DNA of 64,000 bases, taken from positions 126,351,132 through 126,415,131 of the forward strand of contig NC_067282.1 in NCBI RefSeq assembly GCF_020740795.1. The letters are read 5' to 3'. The notes under the pieces were generated by a model that was given only the letters and a program-made list of their open reading frames with translations, was not told the origin of the DNA and did not search any database. Source of the DNA: Apus apus. Its lineage: Eukaryota > Chordata > Aves > Apodiformes > Apodidae. Below, piece by piece: positions 35,501 to 45,100 of the stretch. How positions within the stretch are numbered: position 1 is the stretch's first letter; every line of letters begins with the position of its first letter. The translations under genes and the position numbers were made by a program.

Positions 35501-37511
35501 AATCTTGTGGTACTTAAGCAAGCTCTGTGTTAGGGAGGCAGGGTGGAGCAGGTGACTCAGGAGCTGGCACTTAAGCTGGCCTGTGCTTGAGTTAGCACAA
35601 TTTGGAAATATTATGTTTCTGTCTTGAAAGAGATTGGAAGCTTGTTCAAAATTATTAACAGTCTCTTTTCCAAGGCTTTTCAGTTATTGTCCCAAGGCTG
35701 GCAGGGGAAAGAAAAGCACTCCATGGGGCCTACTGTCACAGCTCTTCCAGTCTCAATTCTCAGGTCCAGGAGTATGGACTCCCAAAGCTGACCAAAATTT
35801 TTGCCCATTATCATCTTTCAGTATTTACACCACCTTTATCATAGGCTGCACAACCTTCACACAGGCACACCAGTTCTGCCCCAGTAAACAGAAACTGGGG
35901 AAATTACTCTCTGGCATGGTTTCCCCCACCTACATCACATCCATGCCTCAGGCCAGAGCTTTCTTCCTGCCGAGCAAGCTCAGTGATGGCGACAAAGGGG
36001 ACAAGGCCCTTTTCCTACAGGGAGGCAGATGATTCCCAAGGTGTGGTTCACACCTGAACACACCCTAGGCAGCCTAGACTGCCTTTTCCCTGGCACCCTG
36101 TGATTGCTCCCCTCATTTTTGTTGTGATGAAATTTGGCAGAGATCCACAAGGGCACAGCTCTTTCAAAGCAGTTAGATGCCTGTAAAAAGGCATTAAGAC
36201 ACCTAAGCAATTTTAGGACTCCAGGCCAGGTCATCCCTAGTTAACGGGTACAGCAAAGCTAAGGACAAAACCCAGCTTTCCCCACGCGGCTCTGCTTTGT
36301 CATGGCTTGCAGTGGTCACAGCTGGCCTTTTCCTTCTGGGTGCAGCAGGGACCACAGGGTTCCTACTTTGCAGATACCCCTTAGGTACATGATACTCACA
36401 TAAGCTATAAGGAGGCTAGTTCTACCATCTTCATACTCCTGGCTGTTGCCTGCTATTTATCTCCTCCCCAGTCTCATACTACCTAGACATCACATGGCCT
36501 GACCATGATCTAATTCATGTATGGATCATTTGTTACTGCTGGAAGTGCCTCACTTCCCAAAAGGCAAACAGGGAGCTCAGAAATAGTGCAGCTACACACT
36601 CCACCCTCCCAAAGACTCAAGGCTGAGGTCTGTGCACCGGCAAGGAATCCAAACCGTCACCCCTCCCTTTGACCACAGGCATCAGCAGCGTTCATTATCC
36701 AAGAGATGCTTCTCACCAGCCTCCTCTCCACTGACTGGAACCTCAGGGCAGCACAACTCGCTAAACCCCAGCCAAAGCGGCCTCTCAGACCTCCTTCGAG
36801 CGACCTTGACTAGCCGCTCTCCATTCCTCTGCCTCACCTCCTCACGCCACCCGCACCTCCCAGCCGCACAGCGGCGAGGCTCCCGAGCTTCCCCCCGCGC
36901 TCCCGCTCCCGGCCCACGGCCCCGCGCGACGCCTGCCGCCCGCCTCTGCCCCCGCCCGCGCTGCCCCCGCGCCCGCAGGCATCGGCTCGCCCCGCCGCCG
37001 CACGCCTCGCTCGTAGCTGCGGGCCAGCCCACCACCGTCACGGCAAAAACTGCCACCCCCCTCTCCAAGGGGGGAGACCGTACGCTTTGCCTTCCCGAAA
37101 CCTAAAAACACCGTCACTACGGGCCGAACCGCCCCGAAAAAAAACGCCACCAAGAGCGATCCTCCCAGCGCCCGGGAGCCTGGGGCAAACGCCCGCTGCC
37201 CCGCCAGAAAATAACCCTCGCGATCGAGACACTGAAACGCGGAGAGCATCCTGTGGCTCACCAGGCCACCACGCTCCCCAAAGCTAATCAACCGCATGAC
37301 TTGCATCCCCTCCTCCCGCACAGGGGCTCTCCGCTCCCGCCCCGCCCCGCAGCCAACCGACCCCCCCGCAGCCGCCACCGCATCCTCCCCATCCCCACCG
37401 CTCCGCACAAGCCGCCGGGGGCCCGAGCGGCAGCGACCACCTCCGGGAAGGGGGAAAAAAAAACCCCCCGCGTTCCTTCGTTCGCTCCCTCCCTACCTTT
37501 TTGGCGTCCAT
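29383..37511 (-). CDS. SLC2A3: SLC2A3 / GLUT3 facilitative glucose transporter (10 coding exons)
   Basis: Class I GLUT of the major facilitator superfamily; moves glucose down its gradient across the plasma membrane. Exons in gene order: 37511-37497, 34783-34688, 33398-33238, 32975-32735, 32570-32408, 31751-31564, 31178-31074, 30674-30573, 30320-30117, 29586-29383 (with stop). They join without frameshift to 492 residues, the usual length for GLUT3. Visible landmarks: [11 protein letters not shown] in TM1, N-glycosylation sequon NRT at 44-46, NRFGRR ending at 92, PESPR at 207-211, the QLS motif at 278-280 of class I glucose carriers in TM7, [11 protein letters not shown] at 331-333, GPGPIPW ending at W387, PETKGR at 452-457. 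The last 30 residues are Ser/Glu-rich and cytoplasmic. Twelve membrane segments are expected. All introns are GT-AG. The start is the only ATG before a five-codon first exon, in a CpG island. It could in principle be another class I GLUT, but synteny with NANOG and the sequence favour GLUT3. Confidence 0.96.
29587..30116 (-). other. SLC2A3 intron 9
   Basis: 530-base intron, donor GTAAGG. Nothing else recognised. Confidence 0.9.
30117..30320 (-). CDS. SLC2A3: SLC2A3 coding exon 9 (TM10-TM11)
   Basis: 204 bases, phase 0 on both sides. Encodes residues 358-425 with [11 protein letters not shown] (E379, W387, matching E380/W388 of GLUT1) and [17 protein letters not shown]. Confidence 0.96.
30573..30674 (-). 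CDS. SLC2A3: SLC2A3 coding exon 8 (loop 8-9 and TM9)
   Basis: 102 bases, phase 0 on both sides, donor GTGAGC. Encodes residues 324-357 starting [16 protein letters not shown], which holds the conserved GRR loop motif, followed by a hydrophobic helix. Confidence 0.95.
30675..31073 (-). other. SLC2A3 intron 7
   Basis: 399-base intron, donor GTAAGT. Nothing recognised inside. Confidence 0.9.
31074..31178 (-). CDS. SLC2A3: SLC2A3 coding exon 7 (end of TM7, TM8)
   Basis: 105 bases, phase 0 on both sides, donor GTAAGT. Encodes residues 289-323, [14 protein letters not shown] and then [15 protein letters not shown]. Too short to show as a long open frame; found from splice signals. Confidence 0.95.
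31179..31563 (-). other. SLC2A3 intron 6
   Basis: 385-base intron, donor GTGAGT. Nothing recognised inside. Confidence 0.9.
31564..31751 (-). CDS. SLC2A3: SLC2A3 coding exon 6 (central loop and TM7)
   Basis: 188 bases, completes the split Val226 and ends in phase 0. Encodes the charged cytoplasmic loop ([12 protein letters not shown]) and TM7 with QLS at 278-280 and QQLSGINA. Confidence 0.96.
31752..32407 (-). other. SLC2A3 intron 5
   Basis: 656-base intron, donor GTAAGA. Nothing recognised inside. Confidence 0.9.
32408..32570 (-). CDS. SLC2A3: SLC2A3 coding exon 5 (TM6, PESPR)
   Basis: 163 bases, phase 0 start and phase 1 end. Encodes residues 172-225 with the TM6 helix and [12 protein letters not shown], the conserved PESPR at the start of the central loop. 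The acceptor GGCGTAG has a weak pyrimidine tract. Confidence 0.95.
32735..32975 (-). CDS. SLC2A3: SLC2A3 coding exon 4 (TM3-TM5)
   Basis: 241 bases, completes Arg91 and ends in phase 0. Encodes residues 92-171 including [20 protein letters not shown] and [17 protein letters not shown], diagnostic for class I GLUTs. Confidence 0.96.
33238..33398 (-). CDS. SLC2A3: SLC2A3 coding exon 3 (first outer loop and TM2)
   Basis: 161 bases, phase 0 start and phase 2 end, donor GTAAGT. Encodes residues 38-90 plus part of Arg91. It has the sequon NRT (44-46) in the extracellular loop, then [20 protein letters not shown]. Confidence 0.96.
33399..34687 (-). other. SLC2A3 intron 2
   Basis: 1,289-base intron, donor GTGAGA. 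No repeat or other gene recognised. Confidence 0.9.
34688..34783 (-). CDS. SLC2A3: SLC2A3 coding exon 2 (TM1)
   Basis: 96 bases, phase 0 on both sides, acceptor TTCTGCAG. Encodes residues 6-37, TM1 with [17 protein letters not shown]. Confidence 0.95.
34784..37496 (-). other. SLC2A3 intron 1
   Basis: 2.7-kb first intron, donor GTAGGG. Its 5' part lies in the CpG island. Open frames of 128-188 codons here on both strands are products of high GC content and match nothing recognised. Confidence 0.85.
37497..37511 (-). CDS. SLC2A3: SLC2A3 coding exon 1 (five codons, MDAKK)
   Basis: ATG at 37511-37509 followed by four codons and donor AAG|GTAGGG. Class I GLUT genes typically start with a very short coding exon. 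The phase fits exon 2. Confidence 0.9.
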
Positions 37512-37623
37512 GGCCAGCGAGGAGCCCCGAACGGCCGAGCGAGGCGCGGCTGCCGCAGCTAACGGACCGCGCGGCGGTTGCGCTGCGTGACGCCGCCCAC
37601 GGCCCCGGCCGGGCCCCGCCGCC

Positions 37624-37654
37624 GTTTATGGCCCGTCGGTGGGAGGGGGCGGGG
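37624..37654 (-). promoter_or_regulatory. SLC2A3 core promoter elements (TATA-like box, GC box)
   Basis: A TATA-like CATAAAC (minus strand, 37624-37630) lies about 115 bases above the ATG, with an Sp1-type GC box GGGGGCGGGG (+ strand, 37645-37654) just upstream of it. Placement fits a core promoter; use is inferred. Confidence 0.4.
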
Positions 37655-37683
37655 CTCCCGGCACCTCGTCAGCAGGGGAAAGA

Positions 37684-37732
37684 AAACAAAAAACCTGAAG
37701 AAAAAAAAAAAACAAAAAAAAAAACACAACCC
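37684..37732 (-). repeat. A-rich (A/C) low-complexity tract
   Basis: Runs of A with scattered C on the + strand (T/G on the minus strand), within about 200 bases upstream of the SLC2A3 start. Confidence 0.75.
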
Positions 37733-37894
37733 GCAAGCTGCCACGAAAAAGCGAAGCCCTCTGAGCTCACGGCGCGCTCTGACTTCAAGCTGACATCAGC
37801 GGCCTTGGGGCGGCGTGCGTGCCGGGGGAGCGGGGCCCGGGCGGCCGCGCAGCTTCAGCTCGGGGCAGAGCACCGGGGGTTGGCGTGAAGGGGC

Positions 37895-38090
37895 TGCGTG
37901 ACGAGGGGGTGCCGAGACCCTGGCACAGGCTGCCCCGGGAAGCTGCGGCTGCCCCCTCCCTGGCAGTGTTGAAGGGCAGGCTGGACGGGGCTCTGAGCAG
38001 CCTGGGCTGCTGGGAGGTGTCCCTGCCCCTGCAGGGGGGTTGGAATAGATGAGTTTTAAAGGTCCCTTCCGACCCAAACCGTTCTGTGAT
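37895..38090 (+). mobile_element. CR1 LINE, short GC-rich 3' end
   Basis: Plus-oriented CR1 remnant of about 200 bases. It holds the end of ORF2 (GCACAGGCTGCCCCGGGAAG, a W-R-L-P-R-E-type segment) and the 3' UTR, and ends in TTCTGTGAT. It abuts the CpG island and is itself CpG-rich. A T-rich tract follows at 38253-38301. Confidence 0.88.
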
Positions 38091-40909
38091 AAAGCTTTTT
38101 CTAATCTATGGTTAGAACAGCGAGGCAGGCAGCACTGGGCACAGACATACACACCATCAGAACAGGCAGAAGCCCAGTGCTGTGCTCTGGGTGCTCTCTT
38201 CCCACCCCAAAGCTGTGGATGAGGCACAGTGCTGGTAAATAGGGCTTGTGGGATTTTTTTGCTTGGTTGTTTCGGTTTTTTTAATTTTTATTTTTTTTTC
38301 TACAAATCTATGGGGGCAAAGCTTGAGTTGTGACCCTATAGCTGCGTTTAGTCCCGAACTTGGACCCTTTCAACGAAACTGAGCAGCTGTGCTTCGTATC
38401 CATTAGTTGCCCACCCTTCAGATCAGTTGCCAAACTCTCCCAGAAGTCATGAAGAGCTATGCTTTGAATCTTAGGCAAAACCACTGTGAAACAAGAAAAG
38501 TCTTGACTGAATTAAGAATCTGCCAAGCATTTTTACTCCAGAAAAGTGGCGGCAGCTCAGAGCTGGGGCTGAGGGGAAGGGTTGGGGGAGAAGGCTGACT
38601 CATGCTGTTTTCTCTTTCTCAGGAAAAATAACTTAGAAGCAGCTATCACTTTTGTCACAAGATTCTGAGGAACTGGAACAATAACATTTAATTTCCCATC
38701 TGCCCTTTATTTGGCACGGTCATCTGACCACACATAGTTGGAAATCAACAGGTAAAACAGGGTGACACTCTCCCTCACTCCCTTAATGGGTATTTATGTG
38801 GTATTGTTAAAATATTATTCCCAACAGAAAAACAGATGTATAAAGGGCAAGGGAAACCTGCATAGTCCTCTGTCTTAGGCTATGGGGTAAAAGCTGGGAC
38901 ACACCCACAAAGGAGCACAGAGAGACAATGGCTGGAGGAGGAGCCCAAATAACACCCTGCCCCAGCTCCTCTCAGGCCCATCCCGGGAGCGATTAGCACA
39001 TCAAAGGCCCCATTTTCACACACCCGGAGGAGCAGAGGAGCACAATGGTAGGCTGCAACCCACCTTATGAACTGAGAGGAAGGTGTCCATCCCAGGGCTG
39101 TCCCAGGAGAGCCACCAGTCCCATTGTCTAGGTGTGAAATTCATCAGGAAGTCAGTGACTGGAAGCACGTCTCAGGCTCTGGGAGAGCAGGATGCTGCAT
39201 ACAGGGCACTGGCCACAGGATGCAGGCAAGATCGTTTAGGGGTTGCACAGAATTTACAACGGGATGTTTAGGGAATGAACCAAAGGAGGGGAAGGTGGGA
39301 TAAGGAGAAAAAAGGGCCAACTGCATGTAAACTGTTGGCTGGCCAGAACATGTGTCCAGCCTTGCCCTGAACTTGATCAGAGTGATGGGGTCTGCACCAG
39401 AAATGGAAGTGGGTCTTCAGCCTTGGGCTCTCTTATGCTAAGGTGCCAGCAATTGGGGAGACTGGGATCTAAGAACAGACTGACTGTCTGAGCCCAGCTT
39501 CTGGAAGGATCCACCTTTTGCTTGTGTATATATGTGTATGTAAATAAATGTATATTTCCCACTAGCATACCTGCATCCTGCTCAGTCTAGGAAGGGAACA
39601 GGATGAGGCCATTGGTGCTGTTCGTGTAAGTGCTTTGTGTCTCTGTGTGGCAGCTGTGTGTATATGTGGTGTATATGTGCATTTGTGTACATGTGCCTAC
39701 TGGGAATACACTCAGCCTTGCTACTGGTTGCACCTGGGAACAAGGAGCTGTGGCAGCCTTGCCTCTATCAGGGTGCCAGATCCATCTCTTCCATCTCTAA
39801 TTCACTAACACTTTTTGTTTGACTAATCTTGGCTCACATTTATTTTTCCTTTTACTAGTTGCTCTTTTTTTTTTTTTTTCCCCCAAGCATAGCAGACTCC
39901 TGGCATTAGCTCTGGAAATACTAATTTACTGGTAAGTGTGGGATGTTGCCATATTTGGGGATGCTCTAAGCATATCCAAATTTCAGAGGCAATCTCCAAA
40001 CTGAAAAAAGCATTATTCTGAAATAAAAGCCTCGTTTCTAGTTTATTCTTGACCCACATGACTCTTGTAAATGCTGAGTAATCCAAACTTCAAGATTATA
40101 TTAAATCCACATTTAGCTACCAGTCCAACTTAGAAGCAGTAAGGGTTTAGCTGAAAAATAAATCTCTAACACATGCTGCAGAACATAGTGGGTGGCACTT
40201 CCTTATCTGTACTGAGCTGGTGGAGTAAGCAGCAGTAAGAAAGAGACACAAGCTGAATATGCATCACTGAAAACCAAATTACACTAAGGGATGTGGGGAA
40301 AATACCCTACCCTCCCATTTCAGTGAGTTTTGCCCCAGCCTGAACTAATCTGCAGGTGCTCAAATATTTAGATTTGAAGTTTGCATCACAGTCTGTTCCT
40401 CCTAAAAATCAGTTTTGTTTCTGTGCTAGGACACACACCCACCTCCCACATCACAGATCATTCTTCTGAAGATCAGCTGTTGAGGGAAGTACCTTAATAA
40501 CTCCTTGGCAGAGTTATCTGATACTGCACCAACTAAAACTATCTACCTAGTCTTTTTGTGAATATAATACTCGTGCATTATGCAAAGTGCATTAAGTGCA
40601 CTAGCATTAAGGCCAACTGTAGGTTGCCAGTGGTCAGCCAGCCAGAATATTTCTAAGGGAACAGCCAGGCAGAACCACGTCCAGGTAGAACTTGATGCTG
40701 GCTGCCCCATATTAAACATCAGTGTCCTGTGGAGCTGTGGGGACTGGAAAAGTCTCATCTTTTGCTTAACATGTTTTTTTCTTTTTAGCTTTGAGAACAC
40801 TTGCATGTCTCAACTAGTGTATGCCAACTAATGTTTCATTTCCAGGTTACTTTTATTTTCTGAAGAAAGCTGTTTTAATCAGACAACGCCTATTTAGCAT
40901 TAAGCAAGA

Positions 40910-40948
40910 GCCCCAACAACAGGCCCCAACAACAGGTCCCAACAACAG
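40910..40948 (+). repeat. 13-bp tandem repeat, three copies
   Basis: Three head-to-tail copies of GCCCCAACAACAG; the third differs by one base (C to T at its second position). Confidence 0.95.
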
Positions 40949-41499
40949 TTCTGAACTTATGTCAGAGACTGGATCTGGCAAGTGACCCCACAGAAGCACC
41001 TTACTAAGGCTTTCTGAGAATGTCAGAAGAGCTCCAACAAGCAGAGGTCTCTGGCAAACACATTTCATGTACTTAAGGCCTTGTCTCAGGGGGCAAGTGG
41101 GGAGAAAGCACAAGAAATTGGGTGCTAAAAAAAACACAACATTTTTTATCCTGTCCATACCTCCACAACTTCATGGGAATAGAGACTGATCAACAAGAAC
41201 CGATCAACTACATGGTCATTACTCTCCTATCCAAGCTCCTGGCAAGCTGTGTTTCACCTTACACTACCTGCTTTTTTATATCTGCCTAACTTTCTTTTGA
41301 TGGTGCTTCCCCACATGATGAAGCTCTTTCCATTGTCTCTCTCTCCCTTACAAGTTCAGTGAATCCTTTCTCATGTTTCGTTTTATTTTGCCTGGAGAAC
41401 AAATTCTTCAGAGATAAGAGGAGCAGGGACAAGGAGGATTATTATGCAGTGTTTGCCTTAAGAGATGATTTTGTGCTTCTGTTTTCTGTGCTTATAACA

Positions 41500-41930
41500 A
41501 AAGAGCATTCAGAACAAAGGAGAGAGAATGAGAGCCAGCATGGGCCAAATGCTTCCCCCACAAGCCATGAGTAACTTCCATTGTTGAGAGAAGCTGAGAA
41601 GGAGTGGGAAAAAGGAGGAAAGATAAGAGAGAAACGAGATGATGGGTGGAGAGTAGGTTGGGCCGTAAACAACAGGGGGTTGAGACAGGGAGGAGAGAAC
41701 CAATGGAGAGACAGAAAGCAAAAACAGAAAGGAAAAGGCATAATGAGGTGAAGAAAGGAAGTACTAAAACAGTTTAGAAATGCAAGGCAAAGGAACAACA
41801 GAGAAAAGGAAGGAAAAGGCAGCAGTGAAGTACCAGCGGAAATGGGATTACAGATAGATAAAAAAATGATCACAGAAAGAGGTACGGAAGGAAAGGGCAC
41901 AATTAACCAACTAGGAGAACACAAACACAG
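41500..41930 (+). repeat. purine-rich (GA-rich) tract
   Basis: About 430 bases strongly enriched in A and G on the + strand. It yields a spurious 167-codon Phe/Ser/Leu/Pro-rich open frame on the minus strand. Confidence 0.75.
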
Positions 41931-42070
41931 CACTGGAGAGATCATGGCATTGAACCAGTCAGTTTTAACCTCTGCCCTCTACCACGGTGAAATGTAGGTT
42001 GGAGCTAATATCTCTGAGAACTTTCTCTATTAACCCAGTCGATTAATCAAATCACTGAAGTAAAAAGTTT

Positions 42071-42181
42071 TTAATACTTTAACAAGCACTTGCAAAGAGG
42101 AAGTAATATTTGTAAAAAAAAATATATAAAAAAATCTGCAGAAACCGACATTTAATACTTTAACAATCACTTGCAAAGAGG
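42071..42181 (+). repeat. direct repeat pair of about 30 bp
   Basis: TTAATACTTTAACAAGCACT followed by TGCAAAGAGG at 42071-42100 recurs at 42152-42181 with one difference (AAGCAC versus AATCAC). Confidence 0.9.
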
Positions 42182-45100
42182 CAGCCACCTTCATTCAAAA
42201 AATGGAATAGTTCTGCAGAAGTTAACAGGCCGGAGAGTAAACCATGAGCAGTAGCATCATCTTGAAAATTCTGTTTCCTGTACCTGTGTCAGTGCTATGT
42301 TAGAGACATGCTAACCCCCAGAAAGTCCTGCCCAGCATCTAGGCCACAAGCCTACTTTTTTTTTTTTTTTCTGATTGACATTGCCTGAGCAACCAGGCTT
42401 TCTAGCAACGAGAAGAGTTACATACCTGTGCATTTGCCCTTTTCTTGTGCTGTCTGTTTATATTGTTTTACTCTAACATTGGCTCACATCTAAGAACAGC
42501 AATAATGAATTATGTGCATGTTACTCTCAAGGAATGTTGTAAATATATTGTTTCCATAAGTAACTGCCCTTCTTATGATCTCTCTTAGTTTCTGCCTCCT
42601 TTCCTCTGGAACCTTACAGACAATAGGTGAATTACATCTGAAACTGACCCAAAGGCCTGGTCCCAGTCCTGGGCTGCAGGTGGCTGGGGAGGTGGAGGCA
42701 CAAGCAGAGCTGTGGTGGGAGCTCAGGGGAATAAGCAGCAGGAGGCTGCAGGGCAGGACTGAGAGGCTTTGTCCAAAATATCTGTGGTGAGACTTTTTTT
42801 ATGTATCAGCCACTGCATCTCCCTGTGGTTTTCTCCAGCCTGAGCAGGACACTGACTTTGAAGGACAATGTAAGAAAACAACCTGGATAATGAAATTTAG
42901 TTAAAAACCATCAGCATAAATAGAGAAAATAAATTGTACTGAGGAGTAAAGTTATGAAGAGAATTTCCTGGCAAAGTCCTGAGCAGCAATATAGCAATAG
43001 GAAAATACATCCAGTTGAGGAGAGTGGATGGATTGGGGGTTGGTTCATGAAGAGTTCTGGAGAGGAACTGAAGGTACAGGATAGAGTGAGTTAGGGTTGC
43101 TGTTCAGTGGAGACCTCAGATGCCCCTTCCCTCCTCTTCCCAACAGCACATGCATAAGGAGGGGGTTGTTTTTCATGAGTTTTCACAAAACAAATATTTA
43201 CTTCATATTTATCAAGAAAATACTACATTCAGGTATAAAAATGTTATTTCTTACGGAGGGGAAACAATTTTTCTCTAGCAGACATAAAAAGACGCCCTCT
43301 TTGGGATGTGCAAGACACCACACCAGTCTGACAAAGGGATGGTGGGAAGTTTGACCAATGCAGCTAGACAATGTTCTCTAGCTACTCAACCAGCTACAGT
43401 GTTTTAATCACATAGATACCGATCAGAAAGCACAGGGTTCCCCACAACAGCATTTTATGCCTAGCCTGGTCAATCCAGCACCAGTGCAACAGGTGCTGGG
43501 AAGTGCTGCCTGTTGGTACATGGAGCCAGTCTGGGCCTGCATGCCATGGCACCAGGTGGAGGCATTTCAGCAATGTAAGCTGCCTTATCTTGTGTCCCTA
43601 TTTAGGCATACTTCTCACACCCCAACATTCGTAAGAGAAAATTCCATGCACAGCCAGCACATACACATACAGTGTGCAAAGTCAAACCCACCCACTATAC
43701 CACTACCCAGCAAATACACACATTAGACATATATTGACACAGCAGCTCAGGCACAGAAACACTGACACGTAACTAGGTACAAGTGGAGCTGCAGATTCAC
43801 AAACACTGCTTCTGGAGGCATTTCCCATTGAGCCATGTTCTGCTCCCATCACAGTATTTTCCAGCAATGGTGTGAAGGGTTGTAGCCTGGGGCAGAGGGG
43901 GGAGCAGAGAGACTCTGTGAAAATGATTGACTCTGATCTCATGTGATGACAGCAGCAGAATTCACAGGAGAGAAACAAAGCCCCTGGCTGACCCTTCCCT
44001 GCTCCTTTCACTGTTGTCATCTAAAATTATCTGCTGTTCAGCTGGAAACAGACAGCAGGATTTGAGCCTCTCCCTCTCCCTGTGTGGGCTTGTTTCACCT
44101 CCAACAATGGCTATGCCAGCCTAGTGTAACTCTTCTCCCAGCAGGAGATGCTCCCAGCTGCCCCATGGCAGTGCTTCACTCTTCCCACCAAGTACAGCAC
44201 CCCACACTTGCTGCTGAGTAGCCAGTAGCACAAATAACGGCCCATGTAGGACAAGAGGGTGATGCGAATACTGCTCCAAACCACTGCACACCACTCCTGT
44301 GCTGAGATGCAGGCAGAGCAGACAAGGAAAGACGAGATTAAACCCATGTTTAGGAAGAGCTGCCTTATGCAACCAGTCCTGCCCTAGATTGCCAGCAGAG
44401 TCAGATGCCAGAAACGGGGCAAGAGGGATCCAGGTATGCAGCATCATCATCCCCTCCCCACAGTTCTGCACTGCTCCTCTTTGGAAATGGGGTGCCAGTA
44501 AGCTAGTATGGGCATCTTCCCTAAGCCACCTTCTCATTTTACACAGACTATTTTCAGGAGAAGACCGCTCATTCCCTGATTAATTCTCTCTGTCTCTTCC
44601 CCAGTCTCCTTCCTCACCCTCCAGTGATGCTGTCCTGGTCATGTAAACCCATCTGGCTCTTGCATTGCTCCCTCTGGGTGCTCCACACACCCTTTGTCCT
44701 CCCCCAGGATCATTACCACGCCCTTTCACAGCTCACTTCCACTCCTACGTGTGTGTATCTGCTTGCCTGTGGCCTTCCTCATCTTTTTGAAAACTAGAGT
44801 GGTTACTTTCAGCCAGCCTAGCTGTCCAAGGATGCTGTGTACCCAGCTACTCAAGTGTGCTTCTGTGGGCAGGTGGAAGGTTCTCTGGGGCCTGTATTAC
44901 TCTTGCATTTCTATAGAAAATGTCATATCTTTATGTTCTGATACTTAAACGGATATGTAATGTGTGCTATTGTACGTGCTTGTACAAATACTAGCATGTC
45001 TGAGATTAACAGTGCATTAATTCATAGTATTAAAATGTGTACGTGTGTATTACTGAAGTTACATGGTTTTATTTCTGAGCATACATTTAAATATCTAAAG

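Larger units (their letters stand above)
36750..37900. promoter_or_regulatory. CpG island over the SLC2A3 promoter and first exon
   Basis: Dense CpG and C/G-rich sequence, sharply different from the surrounding A/T-richer DNA, spanning the start of intron 1, exon 1 and the upstream region. This is the typical setting of a broadly used vertebrate promoter. The edges are approximate. Confidence 0.8.

Noticed and set aside
36632-37888. Several long open frames (128-211 codons) on both strands around the SLC2A3 promoter
   Set aside because: High GC suppresses stop codons; products are Pro/Arg/Ala/Gly-rich with no domain, and they overlap each other on both strands.
41442-41945. 167-codon minus-strand open frame, Phe/Ser/Leu/Pro-rich
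   Set aside because: Direct consequence of the polypurine tract on the + strand.
44121-44537. 138-codon minus-strand open frame
   Set aside because: No domain, no splice context, and overlapping frames on both strands; consistent with chance.
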